Positions 35,893-47,474 of a stretch of DNA of 64,000 nucleotides are shown piece after piece. This DNA is from Gossypium raimondii (taxonomy: Eukaryota > Streptophyta > Magnoliopsida > Malvales > Malvaceae). Both the position numbers and the translations under genes were made by a program. The notes under the pieces are model-generated. The model ran no database searches. It was not told the DNA's origin and saw only the letters and a list, made by a program, of their open reading frames with translations. Numbering within the stretch: the stretch's first letter is position 1; each line of letters opens with the position of its first letter. Where the stretch lies: contig NC_068571.1 of the NCBI RefSeq assembly GCF_025698545.1, positions 39,961,733 to 40,025,732 of the forward strand, read 5' to 3'.

Positions 35893-37116
35893 ACTAAGAA
35901 AATCTTCTTAACGAAGTTTTGTTGAAATAATGTTTATAGATAAAATTAAATCATTTCAAATTTCTTTAACTTTAGAGTTTCAAATATATATATTTTAATA
36001 AATAAAGGATTAAAATGCATAAAAAGATTAAATGGGTGGAAAGTATAATAATGAGACATTTCAATGAAATTGAGTAGAAAATCTTTCTTTTTTTTTTTGT
36101 TTTAGTAAAATTACTAGACAGTTTTCGGACAATGCACATTTAAAAATAACAAAATGAAAAATACAATATTAATAACCATAAAGAATACCAAAATGATTTA
36201 CTAAATCATCGTTACAAAGGCTAAAATAACAATATATGTCAATTTTATATTCAAAATTAATCTATTTTTCTAAATTTGACAATATTTTTCCCTCTTCTTC
36301 TCTTTCAGCACAAAATTTCTCTAATATATCTTCATCCTTACCATTTATCTAATATATTTTGTATATAATTACAAAAAAGTCATATATTGTATAATATAAA
36401 TTACATTAATATGATTATATAATTTCTTAAGACATAATATTTATTATCTATTACGTAACAAGAATTACAAATTACAATACATATTACCACCTATATATTA
36501 ATATATCTTATAATACCAAAAATTCTCCTAAGGTTTTAGGCTTATTACAAAAATCATAAATCATTACAGCTGTGTAACACAAATCCTAATATCTTTAATG
36601 TATTACGAATTACAAAATATCTTAAAACTCTTTTCATGTTTAAAAAAAAAAAAGAAAACCAACTTAAGGTAAGATACAGGAGATTAGTGTAAGATAGTAA
36701 GATTACATTTTTACTTGCAAACTACTCTAGTTTTGTTCAAAAAAGTAATATATGCCAGTCATTGTCTCAAGCAAGACAAATTTGAGCATCCTAATTGAGT
36801 GGCTACTAAACTTGTTCAAGTATTGAAATTGAGCTCGAAAATAAAAGTAATCATGGAAATTGGACTCAGGTTTTACTTAATAAAAGCTTAATGAGGCCTA
36901 AGCTTTAAAGGTAAAAGTCAATTGAGCTCAAGGTCGAGCTTTTTACAACTTAAGCTCAACTCGGTTCCAACCCTAGGTAAGATGATACTCCAAATATTGT
37001 GAAAAATGAATGCCTAATTTGCCTATCCAAAATTTGAACAATTTGATCTCAGTTCATAAGTGCATAGTGGCATACCAGCATCCCAGGGCAATCAGCTACT
37101 GCCTGTGGATCACTTT
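35893..37116. other. AT-rich spacer
   Basis: No retroelement coding sequence follows the LTR. A block at 36770-36975 has 'gagctcgaa...gagctcaag' words typical of a decayed MITE. The last bases belong to the 3' side of POP5. Confidence 0.45.
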
Positions 37117-38480
37117 TTAGTGTTCTAAAATTCTGATCTTCTCAAGACAGTTCTGCATGTGCTGGGTAACATCAGCCAAGAGCCGTGCTCCAACCATAAG
37201 CTTGTACTGCTCGAATTTTAATTCATCACACTTCAAGGCAGCAGTTTTACATGCCTTTATATTACCTAGAAGAAAGAAAGAAGCTAGAGGTTAACAAATC
37301 TGAACTTTTTTAAACATTTCAATTTTATACCAAACCATGCAGTTGTTCAAGTCTTAAGCTTTGCTTAGAATTACACAAAGTTTCAACATCCAAATCATGT
37401 AAAAAGATGAGTTGCAAACTGTTAATGAGAACAGGGCAGAGTTTGTGCCCATCTCGCCTTCAAAACATTTTCACCTTATACCTGCCCTAAATCCGGACTT
37501 GAGTTCTAGCAGACAAACTCGACCACTTAACCCAAACACTTACACTTGAGCTCCATTTCCAAATATCTACCAACTATCCAAATACATCTAATAAAGTCTA
37601 GTAAAACCTAAAATACATGAAAAAGTAGTTATAAAATTTGAAGAGAGGAATTTTAGAAAAAGTTCCCAGATTGGGGTAGGTTAAAATCCATCCTAACCCA
37701 ACCATGAAACTTTCCAATAAAAATGACCAACCTCTGAACCCAATTAGCATAAGAAAAAGGCCCTATAGGGTCAGGTTGAGTCCGAACATGATGGGTTTTG
37801 GTTATTTTGCCAATCCTAAGTTACATCACAGGCTAAGAGGTAGAATTGATGTTTAATCATTCTTAATATTCCAAAGCTAGTGCTCAGTAAAAAACTTGTC
37901 ATGCTAAAATATTCTTCAGATTTCTTAAACACCAGCCCTATAATTTAGTAAAAATGATTCTTCAAGCTTGAATTCTATTGACAAATGAACCAACTAAAAT
38001 ATTACCAACATGCCGATTTGGCTTCATATTTAAAGAACTTACCACTAAGATCCAGCAAATTAAATAGCACAGGACAATTCCCAATTCTCCTAACCATGCT
38101 TATTGAAGTCCAAATTTTTTGGTATTCATCTCTTGAAACTCTGATAACACACAGCTTTGTAATCGGATTGACGTATTTAACTGCATGTGAAATTTTAAAA
38201 AATGAGTCTAAAGAAAATTCGAAAAAAAAAAATCATTCAAACAGCAATCAATGGAAAAGAAAAACAAACGAACAAGAACAAGCACCATTGTTTATATTAT
38301 ACCTTGGAAAGATCCGAGCGAAGAAGCTAGACCACATTCACCGAAGTTGACAAGAATGCTATCTTTGATTGCTTTTGAGATGTTAAATTGGGTAACTACA
38401 ATGGGGTCATCCCCTGAAATTTCTTTATTTGGATCCAACAATACCTCCATAACCATGTATCTGTTCTTAAATCCTACCAT
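37117..38480 (-). CDS. POP5: POP5 subunit of RNase P / RNase MRP, 154 aa
   Basis: Three exons on the minus strand: 38480-38303, 38180-38043, 37265-37117 (465 bp including stop). POP5 is a small protein of nuclear RNase P and RNase MRP, which process tRNA 5' ends and rRNA precursors. The start reads MVGFKNRYMVMEVLLDP, then TQFNISKAIKDSILVNFGEC and GLASSLGSFQ. Exon 2 gives VKYVNPITKLCVIRVSRDEY and IGNCPVLFNLLDLSG. Exon 3 gives ACKTAALKCDELKFEQYKLM and ends LEKIRILEH. This matches the plant POP5 pattern end to end and its usual length (about 150 residues). Introns are GT-AG. The second intron (777 bp) holds GC-richer repeat-like DNA at 37430-37760. No defects are seen. Confidence 0.95.
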
Positions 38481-39426
38481 TGTATTGTTAGGGTTTCAAA
38501 AGTAAAAATAAAAAGAGAGAGAACGTGTATGAGATGAGACAATAAGAAGCAGTAGGATCTAAAATAGCCCTTGCATAGTTTACGAATTCTGCTTAGTAGG
38601 GACCTAAACACAGGAATGGTTTTTCTCAGAGTCAGACCACGCCTTATGACGAAAGGGGGAGAAAGGACGGGTCACCTGCCGATCTATGATCAAACAAAAC
38701 TATACCTGAAGAATGGGATACAGATTGACCAGCACAAAAGCCATCTCTATCAATCTACGCTCATTGATGAGACGGCGACATAGAGAAGAAAGTATACCGT
38801 TCCCCCCTTGTCACTTAAAAGTAAAGAAGAGATACAAACTTTGGAATAATAATTTTGTGGGATCGAGGATGGAATCGAATAGCGAATGCACTTGCGGTTA
38901 AGCCAAAAAATAGAAACAGAAAATCAAATATAACTCCAAATCAATCTTCGAAAACTAAAAACCCAATATAGGAGAGAGAAGATAAGACAAGCCGAACCCT
39001 AACTCAGAATCTCATGACTCAATTAGAAACCAATATTTAAGTTAAGTTTAGGGTTTCAAAAGTTTGTCCTATCAGACACTGTTGGAGGAGGCAGATAAAG
39101 ATGACGCTTCTTTGACAGGTTAACTGATTAATTAGTTTTAGTGTTATATATAAGGTATACTAACAAATTTAGTCTTTAACCTTTACGTTTTTATTCAATT
39201 TGATCCTTACTCTTTTATTGGAAATAAATTAAAAAATTTTGAAATTAATAAGATTAAAAGGTCAAAGAAATCTTAGTAGCAAATTAAAAAAATCGATTAA
39301 ACTCTTTTAAAATTTATTAAAAAAACCATGAAAATTATAAATAAAATTTATTAAAAAAAGTGACAAAAAAAGACTCATCAATTGACGTGGAGAGTTTGTT
39401 GTAGATGTGTGATCCAACGGACATAT
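38481..39426. other. POP5 upstream region and spacer
   Basis: The POP5 promoter and 5' leader lie here on the minus strand. Short plus-strand open frames at 38571-38901 have no recognised homology. AT-rich DNA with no repeats of note follows to the hAT MITE. Confidence 0.4.
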
Positions 39427-39434
39427 GTTACTAC

Positions 39435-39884
39435 TAGAGGTGCTCATGGGCCGGGCCCATAAAAAATTTGGCCCGGCCCGAAATATTGGCCTGAAATTTT
39501 GCCCAGGCCCGGCCGGGAAAAAATCATAAGCTCGAGCCCGGCTCGGCCCGGCCTATTTTTTTAATAAATATCAAAAATTTATTTTAAAAATTAAAAAAAT
39601 ATTTTAAAATATTTTAAAATTAAAAAAATTTTAAAATATTTTAAAATTAAAAAATAAAAAAAAAATATTTTAAAATATTTTAAAATTAAAAAATTTTAAA
39701 AAATAAATATATTTATTATATCGGGCCGGACTGGGCCGGGCCCGGGCCAAAAAAGTAGTGCCCGAGGCCCGGCTCGTTTTCTAAACGGGCCTCATTTTTT
39801 TGCCCAAGCCCATATTTCGGGCCTATATTTTTACCCAAACCCTCCCATATTTTGGGCGGGCCGCCCGACCCATGAGCACCTCTA
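39435..39884. mobile_element. hAT-type MITE (450 bp), GC-rich ends, 8-bp target duplication
   Basis: The left end TAGAGGTGCTCATGGG pairs exactly with the right end CCCATGAGCACCTCTA. Arms are rich in GGGCCGGGCC/GGCCCGG words; the loop is AAAATATTTT-rich. The flanks GTTACTAC (39427-39434) and GTTACCAC (39885-39892) agree at 7 of 8 positions, the duplication length of hAT elements. Non-coding. Confidence 0.88.
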
Positions 39885-39892
39885 GTTACCAC

Positions 39893-40235
39893 TAGATTAT
39901 GAAAAGGAAACAAAAATATTTTCATTTTCGCTTTTTAAGGGATATAAATCACATTTTAGTCTTTCAAAAATTTATAATCAAATTGAATTCGTCCGATCCA
40001 GTTGGAATTTATATTAAATAATTTTAAAAATATTTTCAATGAAATTTAATTATAAAAATAAATAAATATTTATGTACAAATATATTTTATCATTTTTAAA
40101 TAATATGAGTTTTTTTAGTGACTTAAACTAAGTCAATTTCGTGAGCCTAGAGTTTTTTTTTAATCTAGCTCGGCTCTACCCAACGTGATCCGTGGACACC
40201 ACTATTTGAATCCCTATAATAAGTGTAAATATTTT
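39893..40235. other. AT-rich spacer
   Basis: No features recognised. Confidence 0.4.
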
Positions 40236-40625
40236 TTCAGTATGCACTATCGTGCATAATTCCCATCCACTATTGGTAAAATAATCACAGGACTCCTCGT
40301 CATTAAATAAAAAAATAGTGGATGTATAAATAAATACTAATACTTTTATTTAAACATAATTAAATAATAATTAATTATAAATAAATCTAAAACCCTAAAC
40401 TTGAGACCATAAACCTTAGACTCAAGACCCTAAACACTAAACCTTTAAACTCAAGATTCTAAACCCAAAGGTTATTAATATTTATTTATAATAGTTACAT
40501 TTAAATAAAATTATTAGTAGTTATTTACAAGTCCTTCATATTTTTTGTTTAATTTAATGATGATGTGTCATGTTATTATTTATTAATGGTGCATGAGACT
40601 TATGCAAGTGCATCAAATATTATTC
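40236..40625. mobile_element. Foldback MITE with telomere-like repeats in its loop
   Basis: The arms are long and imperfectly complementary: AATACTAATACTTTTATTTAAA near 40335 pairs with TTTAAATAAAATTATTAGTAG near 40500, and the outer arms pair from about 40250 to about 40610. The loop (about 40388-40460) contains AAACCCTAAAC and several degenerate copies (GACCCTAAACAC, TTCTAAACCC) of the plant telomere repeat. No target duplication fixed. Confidence 0.6.
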
Positions 40626-40667
40626 ATTTTATTTTATTTCTCATGTTTTTATTTTCCTTATTCTTAT

Positions 40668-41185
40668 TATCGAAATGTCTTTTTTGGTAACAAGACCTCT
40701 CTAGACCCTCTCAATTTTGAAATTTAGCAAATTGGTCCGTTTAAAAAAATCAAAGCAATTTAACCCCTATTAATTTTGAAAGTGAGCAACTAAGGACAAT
40801 TAATCACGATGTTGATGTTTTCCATCAACTCTACATGATTTTGATTGGTTTAATAATAAATTTAGCCTCAAAGTTTACACATTCTAGCAATTTGGTCCTA
40901 GTATAACAAATTTATCTTGTAACATTTGCGTAAATGCTGAGGCTGAATTTGTTGAATTTTTTAGAATTAAGGCCAAAATGACAAAATATATATACATTGA
41001 AGACTGAATTTGTAACTATACCAATCAAAATTATGTACAATTGACGAAAGAAACATCATGATTTATTGTCCTTAGTTGCATAGGTTTGAAATTAATAGGA
41101 ATTAAATTGCTCCAATTTATTTGAAAAGGCCAATATGCTCAATTTCAACATGGAGGGGACTGGAAAGATCTTTTTACCATTTTTT
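40668..41185. mobile_element. Inverted-repeat MITE, about 0.5 kb
   Basis: The left arm (about 40672-40850) pairs with the right arm (about 40990-41180). For example, GCAACTAAGGACAATTAATC on the left matches the complement of GATTTATTGTCCTTAGTTGC on the right, and CTCTCAATTTTGAAATTTAGC matches the complement of the CTCAATTTCAACATGGAGG region. It resembles the Mutator-type MITEs at 16561 and 59120. Ends and target duplication not resolved exactly. Confidence 0.65.
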
Positions 41186-42359
41186 TCAACGTCCAAAAAA
41201 ACAGGTTGGGGCGTGGAGGTGGTATTCCCTGTCGGAAGGTCACCCACGAAAAGGGGGGTCTGATCTCTTTAAGATATGAAGTGGAATACCCAGAATCAAA
41301 TTCGATATTAGACAAATTCATTTCCACTGTTTCTGCGTATTTCTGAGCTCCGATTCTATATTCTTATTCATGATTACAGGACTTCCCTTAATGCTTTTCA
41401 CCAATATCAACAGAGGCAGTGAAGCACATACTTTGAGAGGATAATCAATGCGCAAATATGCAGTTTATAAATCCCTTTAATGCAAATCATTTTATTTTTT
41501 TTAGCTTATTGCCAACAATCATGGGACGATTTCATCTATTGATAGAAAAATATTCATGATTTAAGTTTATAATTGTAAATAGACGTGTGTTTAGAATGGT
41601 AAAGATTAAATGTTTGGCTGAGAATTTTGAACACGACATTGTACATGTTATATAAATATATAATCCAAAAAATAATTCCAATATAACATTGATTGCCATA
41701 TAACAATGTTGAACCTTTACTGTTGGAATGACCCAAGTCTACCAAAGCTACCTGCCAAAGGTCAATCATACTGATTGAGTAAAGAAACTCTAGTATAGTT
41801 TTCCACCTTACACTAAAAAACCAAGGTAATGCACCACTCCATACAACTTAAATTTAACTAATAATAAGCAAATATTTCTTGAACCTCCCACAAATGTTAA
41901 GATATTACATGATTCCAAAAACAATGTGGCAAATATTTGCCAATTTTCAGTTTGTTTGGTAGGACACCAGATGACAAGATAGGCGTAATAACACCTAAAA
42001 CATATCTAATTACTGACTCTTAAAACTTCACTCAATAGTTCATCTATGTTATCCAAACTCTTCATTTTTTTTCTTAAAATATTTGTGTTTGACATGTATT
42101 CTAACATGGATATAAGAGTATGATCCTCCAAATATATGAAAAAATAAATACTTGGAAAAAATTGAAAACACTTTCTCCCAAGTCCAGATAACATTGATTG
42201 TTACAGTAATACTATTTTGTCTAAGAAAAATGGTAAGTTATACGAAAAAGAGATTTGGGCAATGCTCCTACCTTATTTCTTTGATCAAAAAATATTCTCC
42301 TTGAGATCGAAGACACAATAAGCAAGTAAAAGGTGTGTCTTCCTGATTGCAAACTAAAA
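41186..42359. other. Spacer and 3' flank of the uncoupling-protein gene
   Basis: A GC-richer patch at 41200-41330 has no recognised coding capacity. The rest is AT-rich and without recognised repeats. Confidence 0.4.
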
Positions 42360-45300
42360 TCAATCATAATATAATTCCCCCCGGAAAGCTTTCTTCACCT
42401 GTCATCGATGTACCAAAGGAGGTTAACATATTCATCAGTGGTAGCAATACAAGTGCTTTTTAAGGTACATAAATGCTAAGTTTCCACGACTCTTCATTTT
42501 CCAACTATTCATATCTGATGCATATCTGAACATGATTATAAGGATATGCTCTAAATACATGAAAAATTTTAGACGAAGTTTAACATGTTCACGCTAGACA
42601 CGTACCGGTATCCAACACTAGTACTTGAATCCAAGCGGCATAGTATAAATGAAATCTGTACTAATTACAGGTGAAATTTTGGCAAAGGTCATATTGAATT
42701 CTAGATGAATGAAGTTCTATTTTTTAAAAAATTCAGTAAGGTACCAAGCATCTCTAATGATTTAGACATAATATTGCACTATTAAGGTTGAGCCAATAAA
42801 CATGGAACTTTTCCAAATCCAGATGTTATAGTGTGTTTAACCTAAAGGAGGAGATGGAACTGGAAATCTTATTGAAAATAGGGAAAAGGAGATTGTTAAG
42901 CACATGCATACATATATTTTATGAACAGATGAAAAAAAAAAAAAGACAAGATCAAATCTAAACTGCAGATCTTACTTGCTCAAGAGTCAAGAACATAACC
43001 ACGTTCCAAGATCCCAGCCGAGTAAAATTAGGAACAAATCCCTTATAAAAGGCAAGGAATCCCTGTAATGCATCAATTATCAAAACTTACTACTCATTAT
43101 AACAATGCTTTTCTAGTCAAAAGTTGGTTTCCTTCAAATTAACTGGCACAAGTTGACTCTTTGAGAAAGGGTTTGTAATAAACAAGTAATGAACTGCAAA
43201 AGCCAGCTTTTTTCGGAAGCTTTAAGTTAACATAAAAGATGGAAGAAAAACTAATGACAGAGGTAAACTTTCTAGCTCAGAAACATGCAAAAATCTATAG
43301 TTCAGGTACCAATTGGCACTCCGGTAGTATTAACCACCAAGAACGCAGAGTGTAAGAGAAGAAGACATTTATAGATTCTGGAGAAATCTAAATAAAACAA
43401 TCAGAAAACCAACATACCTCATTCCTCAAAGTTCTAATGAAACAATCAAGAGTGTTTTTGTAGCCAGAGTCTCCCATCATTCTTGATTTTACCTGGAACA
43501 TAACAAGCAGATCCATCCATCCAACATAAGTTTTGTCAAATTGGTTTATATGGTATAGAGATCCACAATCTTCTTTAAGCAAAGCCTTGTGAGTTCCTGT
43601 AATGCTTAGAAGACAGACTGAAATTGAAGTATCAACATGAAAAAGGATTTGCAATTTAAACTGTATTGAGCGTGACCATGGCACATCATTTTCTTTAACA
43701 ACTCCAACTCAGAGACCTTTGCACTTCAGCCCAAAATGGCACAATGGTTCCGTGTATCCACTGTTGCTTATCTCTTATATAAGGGTTAACCAATCAAAAC
43801 AATCTTTCAGAAAATGCCAGTTCTGAAGCAAAACATTGACAGATGTAATTCTAGTTTTGAACCAAACACTAAAATAAGAGCTCAAAGTGATAGGGAAAAA
43901 TTTTATGATAGAAACAACAAATAATAATAAATTACCAATCTTATAATTCTTCACAAGTATTGTAGATGATGAAGACAAGATCAAATGCCTACCACATCAA
44001 TTGGAGAACCAATACAGACTGCAAAGAAACCTGCACCAAGACCTGCTAGAAGATGTGTTAGGACATTGTCTGAGAATCCGGGAATCTTCAAAATTGTCTG
44101 CATGATATAAAGATATTAGATGTTAGAACATCGTTGTAACAACCATACTAGCAAGCAGCATAATACCAACTTTATCAAAATGACTAACTTTGTTGACTTA
44201 AAATTGAAATTTTACCTGTTTCACTTGATCATAACTGGCTAGTTCAGCAGCATTTACAATGGCATTTCGTGCAATGTTGGGACCAAGCCCAGTCCACAGT
44301 GCTGCTAGTCCTTCCTGATTATTGAGAACTTTATATGATAAGGAAATTAATTTCTCAAAAAAAGGAAAAGAATAGTAACATTCTAAGAAAACTGACTTCT
44401 CTAACTATGGTGTAGTATGCATCCAAAGTCCCATAATAACGCCTGGCAATCCCGGCTGGAAATTTTCCTTCAGCTTGCAGCCGAACTTTGACAAGATCAG
44501 TTGGATTAGCGACTGTAATAGCTAGAGCACCTGGTTGATGTAAGAGGCTTTTATATGAGTTTATAGCAAAAGAAAATATCTTTTTTTATAACAAATAAGA
44601 AAGATTAGTTATAAGCGTGGCACCTATAAATGGACAAAACGAAGCATAAAGCTAAAAATGGAAGATGTACAAAGTTTAGTGTGGCAAAATAGTTACCACT
44701 GACTCACCAGTCAATAGAGCTGCTATAATTTTTTGGTACAACGGAATATCACCAACATAATCAGCACCAACTAATAGCGTTTTGACCTGTCAATTCATTT
44801 TACACATAAATATCAGACTATTACCGAAAACAATCAGAAACAAGCCAATTTGAGCCACATCATAGCCTTACAGGTTCATATAACCCGATCCTTAGACCTC
44901 CATAAATGCATTGGCGATGTAAACCAGCAACTATTCCTTTCCAAAGTGCTGATAATCTTTCTTCCTTAGCAATGGTAGCCATAGTACCCAACAAGCCCCT
45001 ATATTTTGGTAAATTAACTTCATCACCAACTGCTTTCTTTTGGAGCTGGAGTCTGACTTTGGCAGTGTCCAAAGGAATGGTACAGAACTGCAAAACAATA
45101 AGCGCAATGTTTAAGTAAAACAAGACAATTAAGCATAAAAGGAAACAAAAGGAAGTATGGGAAACGCCTCTCTAAATACCGAGCGAACCAGCACATTGAA
45201 CAATAGTAGTTCAATTTATACTCAAAGCATTTATGATGCTACACTCTCAATTATATGACAACAAGTATTCCATATAAAAAGTTCTGATACTACCAAGGAA

Positions 45301-45882
45301 TGCTTCCTGTGACATTGATAAATCAATGACTGTTGGGAAAAAAAAGGGTATCAAAAGCTGATTTACTATATATATCCATGGATAAATCAGCACACAAATT
45401 CCTACCAATTGTATCCTCAACCTATGGAGATTTAAAATTGAATTAGTAACAATTAAGCAAACATTCCTTACAAAATGAGCAAGCATCTAAAATCTTGCTA
45501 AGCTAGTACCACGTGATCTCCTAATTCCCACCAATCTTGATGAATTATCATAAGCCCAAAACTTTTAAATTTCATTCAAAACTCTAACATTGTATAAGAA
45601 ATGATAAAATATCACATACCCAGAAACAAGTAGCTAAAGCTAAAGGGGTTAAAAAGCAGATACATGCATATACCTACAGACTAAAAGAAAAGAAAAAGTC
45701 AACCTTCCTCCCACCAAAATAGCAATCAAGATGCAAAGAATCACAAATAGCAAACAAAATAAAAAGAAAAGAAAGAAGCACATGTAAAATTAATACCCAG
45801 GGATCATGAATACCTCAGCAAAACAAGCAGCAAAAGCACTACAAAGAAAAGTTTCAGCGAAAGAAAACTTAAGATCTGCCAT
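42360..45882 (-). CDS. UCP2: Mitochondrial uncoupling protein, UCP2 type, 300 aa
   Basis: Nine exons on the minus strand: 45882-45814, 45087-44872, 44786-44708, 44530-44397, 44314-44216, 44097-43993, 43492-43418, 43062-42976, 42398-42360. All join in frame (903 bp with stop). It belongs to the mitochondrial inner-membrane carrier family, which exchanges anions and, in this subgroup, mediates fatty-acid-dependent proton leak. Three carrier repeats each hold the signature P-x-(D/E)-x-x-(K/R): PLDTAK, PTDLVK and PIDVVK. Other diagnostic blocks are [54 protein letters not shown], and [13 protein letters not shown] in the purine-nucleotide-binding region. The N-terminus [12 protein letters not shown] and tail [12 protein letters not shown] resemble Arabidopsis UCP2 more than UCP1. 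Usual length is about 305. Donors are GT and acceptors AG throughout; the exon-4 donor GTCAGT is weaker. Open frames in the introns are shadows. No defect seen. Confidence 0.96.
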
Positions 45883-46229
45883 TAGGAACTGAAGATGAGA
45901 AATGGGTAGCTGAGATCTGGGCCAATAAAAAAAGGGGGAAAAAAAGAAGTTGGTTGAGTAACAGTGAAAGAAGAAAAGAAAATGAAAAGCAAGATATATA
46001 TATGTATGAAACAGGGTAATTAAAAAATGGCTTCATTCGCAACCATTGAAGGTTGTGCAACTGGGTTTTTCACTCCCTTTCATCTTCTTTCCTGTTATTT
46101 TCAGTATTTTTTTTGGTGCTAAAACATTAACAAAATCGTTTTATTTCACATGTATAAGGTTGTTGGGTTCGTCTCTGTCGTATAATATCTTATCATCATT
46201 GTTTTTGTTTCTTTTATGCATTATTATAT
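45883..46229 (-). promoter_or_regulatory. Upstream region of the uncoupling-protein gene
   Basis: Minus-strand leader with C/T-rich sequence just upstream of the ATG and ATATATATAT (about 45992-46001) about 110 bp upstream as a candidate TATA box. Nothing else recognised. Confidence 0.35.
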
Positions 46230-46237
46230 ATTTCTAG

Positions 46238-47466
46238 GAGGGGAGAGCATTCGATCGAATCGAATCGAAAATTTTCGAGTTAATCGAGTTTTCGAATCTC
46301 ATTTTATCATCCTAACTTTATTTGAAGTTTTCTCGAATCGAGTCGAGTGAGATGGAATTCGAATTGAATCGAATCGAATCGAATATATTTGTTCGAGTTA
46401 AATTTTAAAAAATAATTTTAGGTCCTTGTAACCATTGTCACCCATCGTAATAAAATTTTTCCACCTTAATCAAAATTTTTATTAACTTTCATCACTTCAT
46501 AATTTATTTATTAATTTTTTATATCTTGGTTAGCTTCTTTGCTTGCTTAGTTGTTTCAATTATCTTGATTCTTGTCACTATGTATTTTAGAATTAAAAAT
46601 ATATTAAATGTAAAAATATGATTTTTAATAAAAGTTATTTTAAAAATAAAATGTGAAATTGATACCAATATAAAATTTTAACACGAATATTTTATGGCAT
46701 AATTAATAATTCAATTTTAATATAAATATTCAATATGACTGAACAATTCAATAATATAAATAATATAAAATGTGAAATTTAATTTAATAATATAAATAGT
46801 AGATATAAATAAAATTATTACTATTTATGTTTAGTGATTTTTATTTGGATATTTTGATTTTTATTTGGGAGTAAAGGGTGAGAAGTAAAAGTTTAGGGAA
46901 AAATAAAAGTTTTGGGGAATAAAAGTTTGAGGAAAGTAAATAGGGGAATAAAATTTTGAAGGAAAATATTAAAAAAATTGGAGGGGGGAGGGTTTGGGAT
47001 AGATGGGAGGTGAGATGGGAAGAGAATAAAAGTTTTAGGGGAAAAGTGGGAGGGAGTAAAAATTTTGGGGGAAAATAAAAGGTTTTAATGGTTTTTGGGA
47101 GTAAAATTTTGAGAAAAAATAAATGGGAAAGTAAAATTTTGGTGGGAAATGGATTTTGGGTAGATTGGGGGGTTGGGAGGGGAGAGGAGTAAAAGTTTTC
47201 GGGAGAAAGTGGGAAGGAGTAAAAGTTTTGAGGAAAAAGTAAAAAGGTTTGGGAGTTTGGGGTAAAAATGTAAAATATTATAGTTTGATATTCGAATTAT
47301 TCGAATTATTCGAGTTATTCGAATTCAAAAATTTAACTCGATTCGAACTCGAAATTCGAAAAAAAATTCGAGTTGATTCGAATAACTCAAACAACTCGAT
47401 TCGTTTAACTCGAAATTCGAATTTTTTTCGATTTTTTCGAGTCGAATCGAGTTTTGCTCACTCCTA
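46238..47466. mobile_element. hAT-like MITE (1.2 kb) with TCGAATCGA ends and a C-depleted core
   Basis: The direct repeat ATTTCTAG flanks it (46230-46237 and 47467-47474). The left end GAGGGGAGAGCATTCGATCG and the right end CGAGTTTTGCTCACTCCTA are imperfect inverted repeats, and both arms are full of CGAATCGA/TTCGAGT words. The centre, 46822-47292, is almost free of C on the plus strand. No transposase. Confidence 0.72.
46822..47292 (+). repeat. Strand-asymmetric, C-free, G-rich core
   Basis: Across 471 bases I count a single C (47200). The sequence is built from imperfect repeats of 'ggga(g)taaaagttttgggg(a)aaa' with runs of four to six G, for example GGAGGGGGGAGGG at about 46980. Confidence 0.9.
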
Positions 47467-47474
47467 ATTTCTAG

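Noticed and set aside
38571-38901. Short plus-strand frames upstream of POP5
   Set aside because: They lie in the POP5 promoter/leader, have no recognised motifs and overlap each other.
40388-40460. Interstitial telomere array
   Set aside because: Only a few degenerate copies in a MITE loop; not a true tandem array.
47249-47467. 72-codon frame with FELFELFEF repeats
   Set aside because: It translates the TTCGAATTATTCGAG simple words of a MITE arm.
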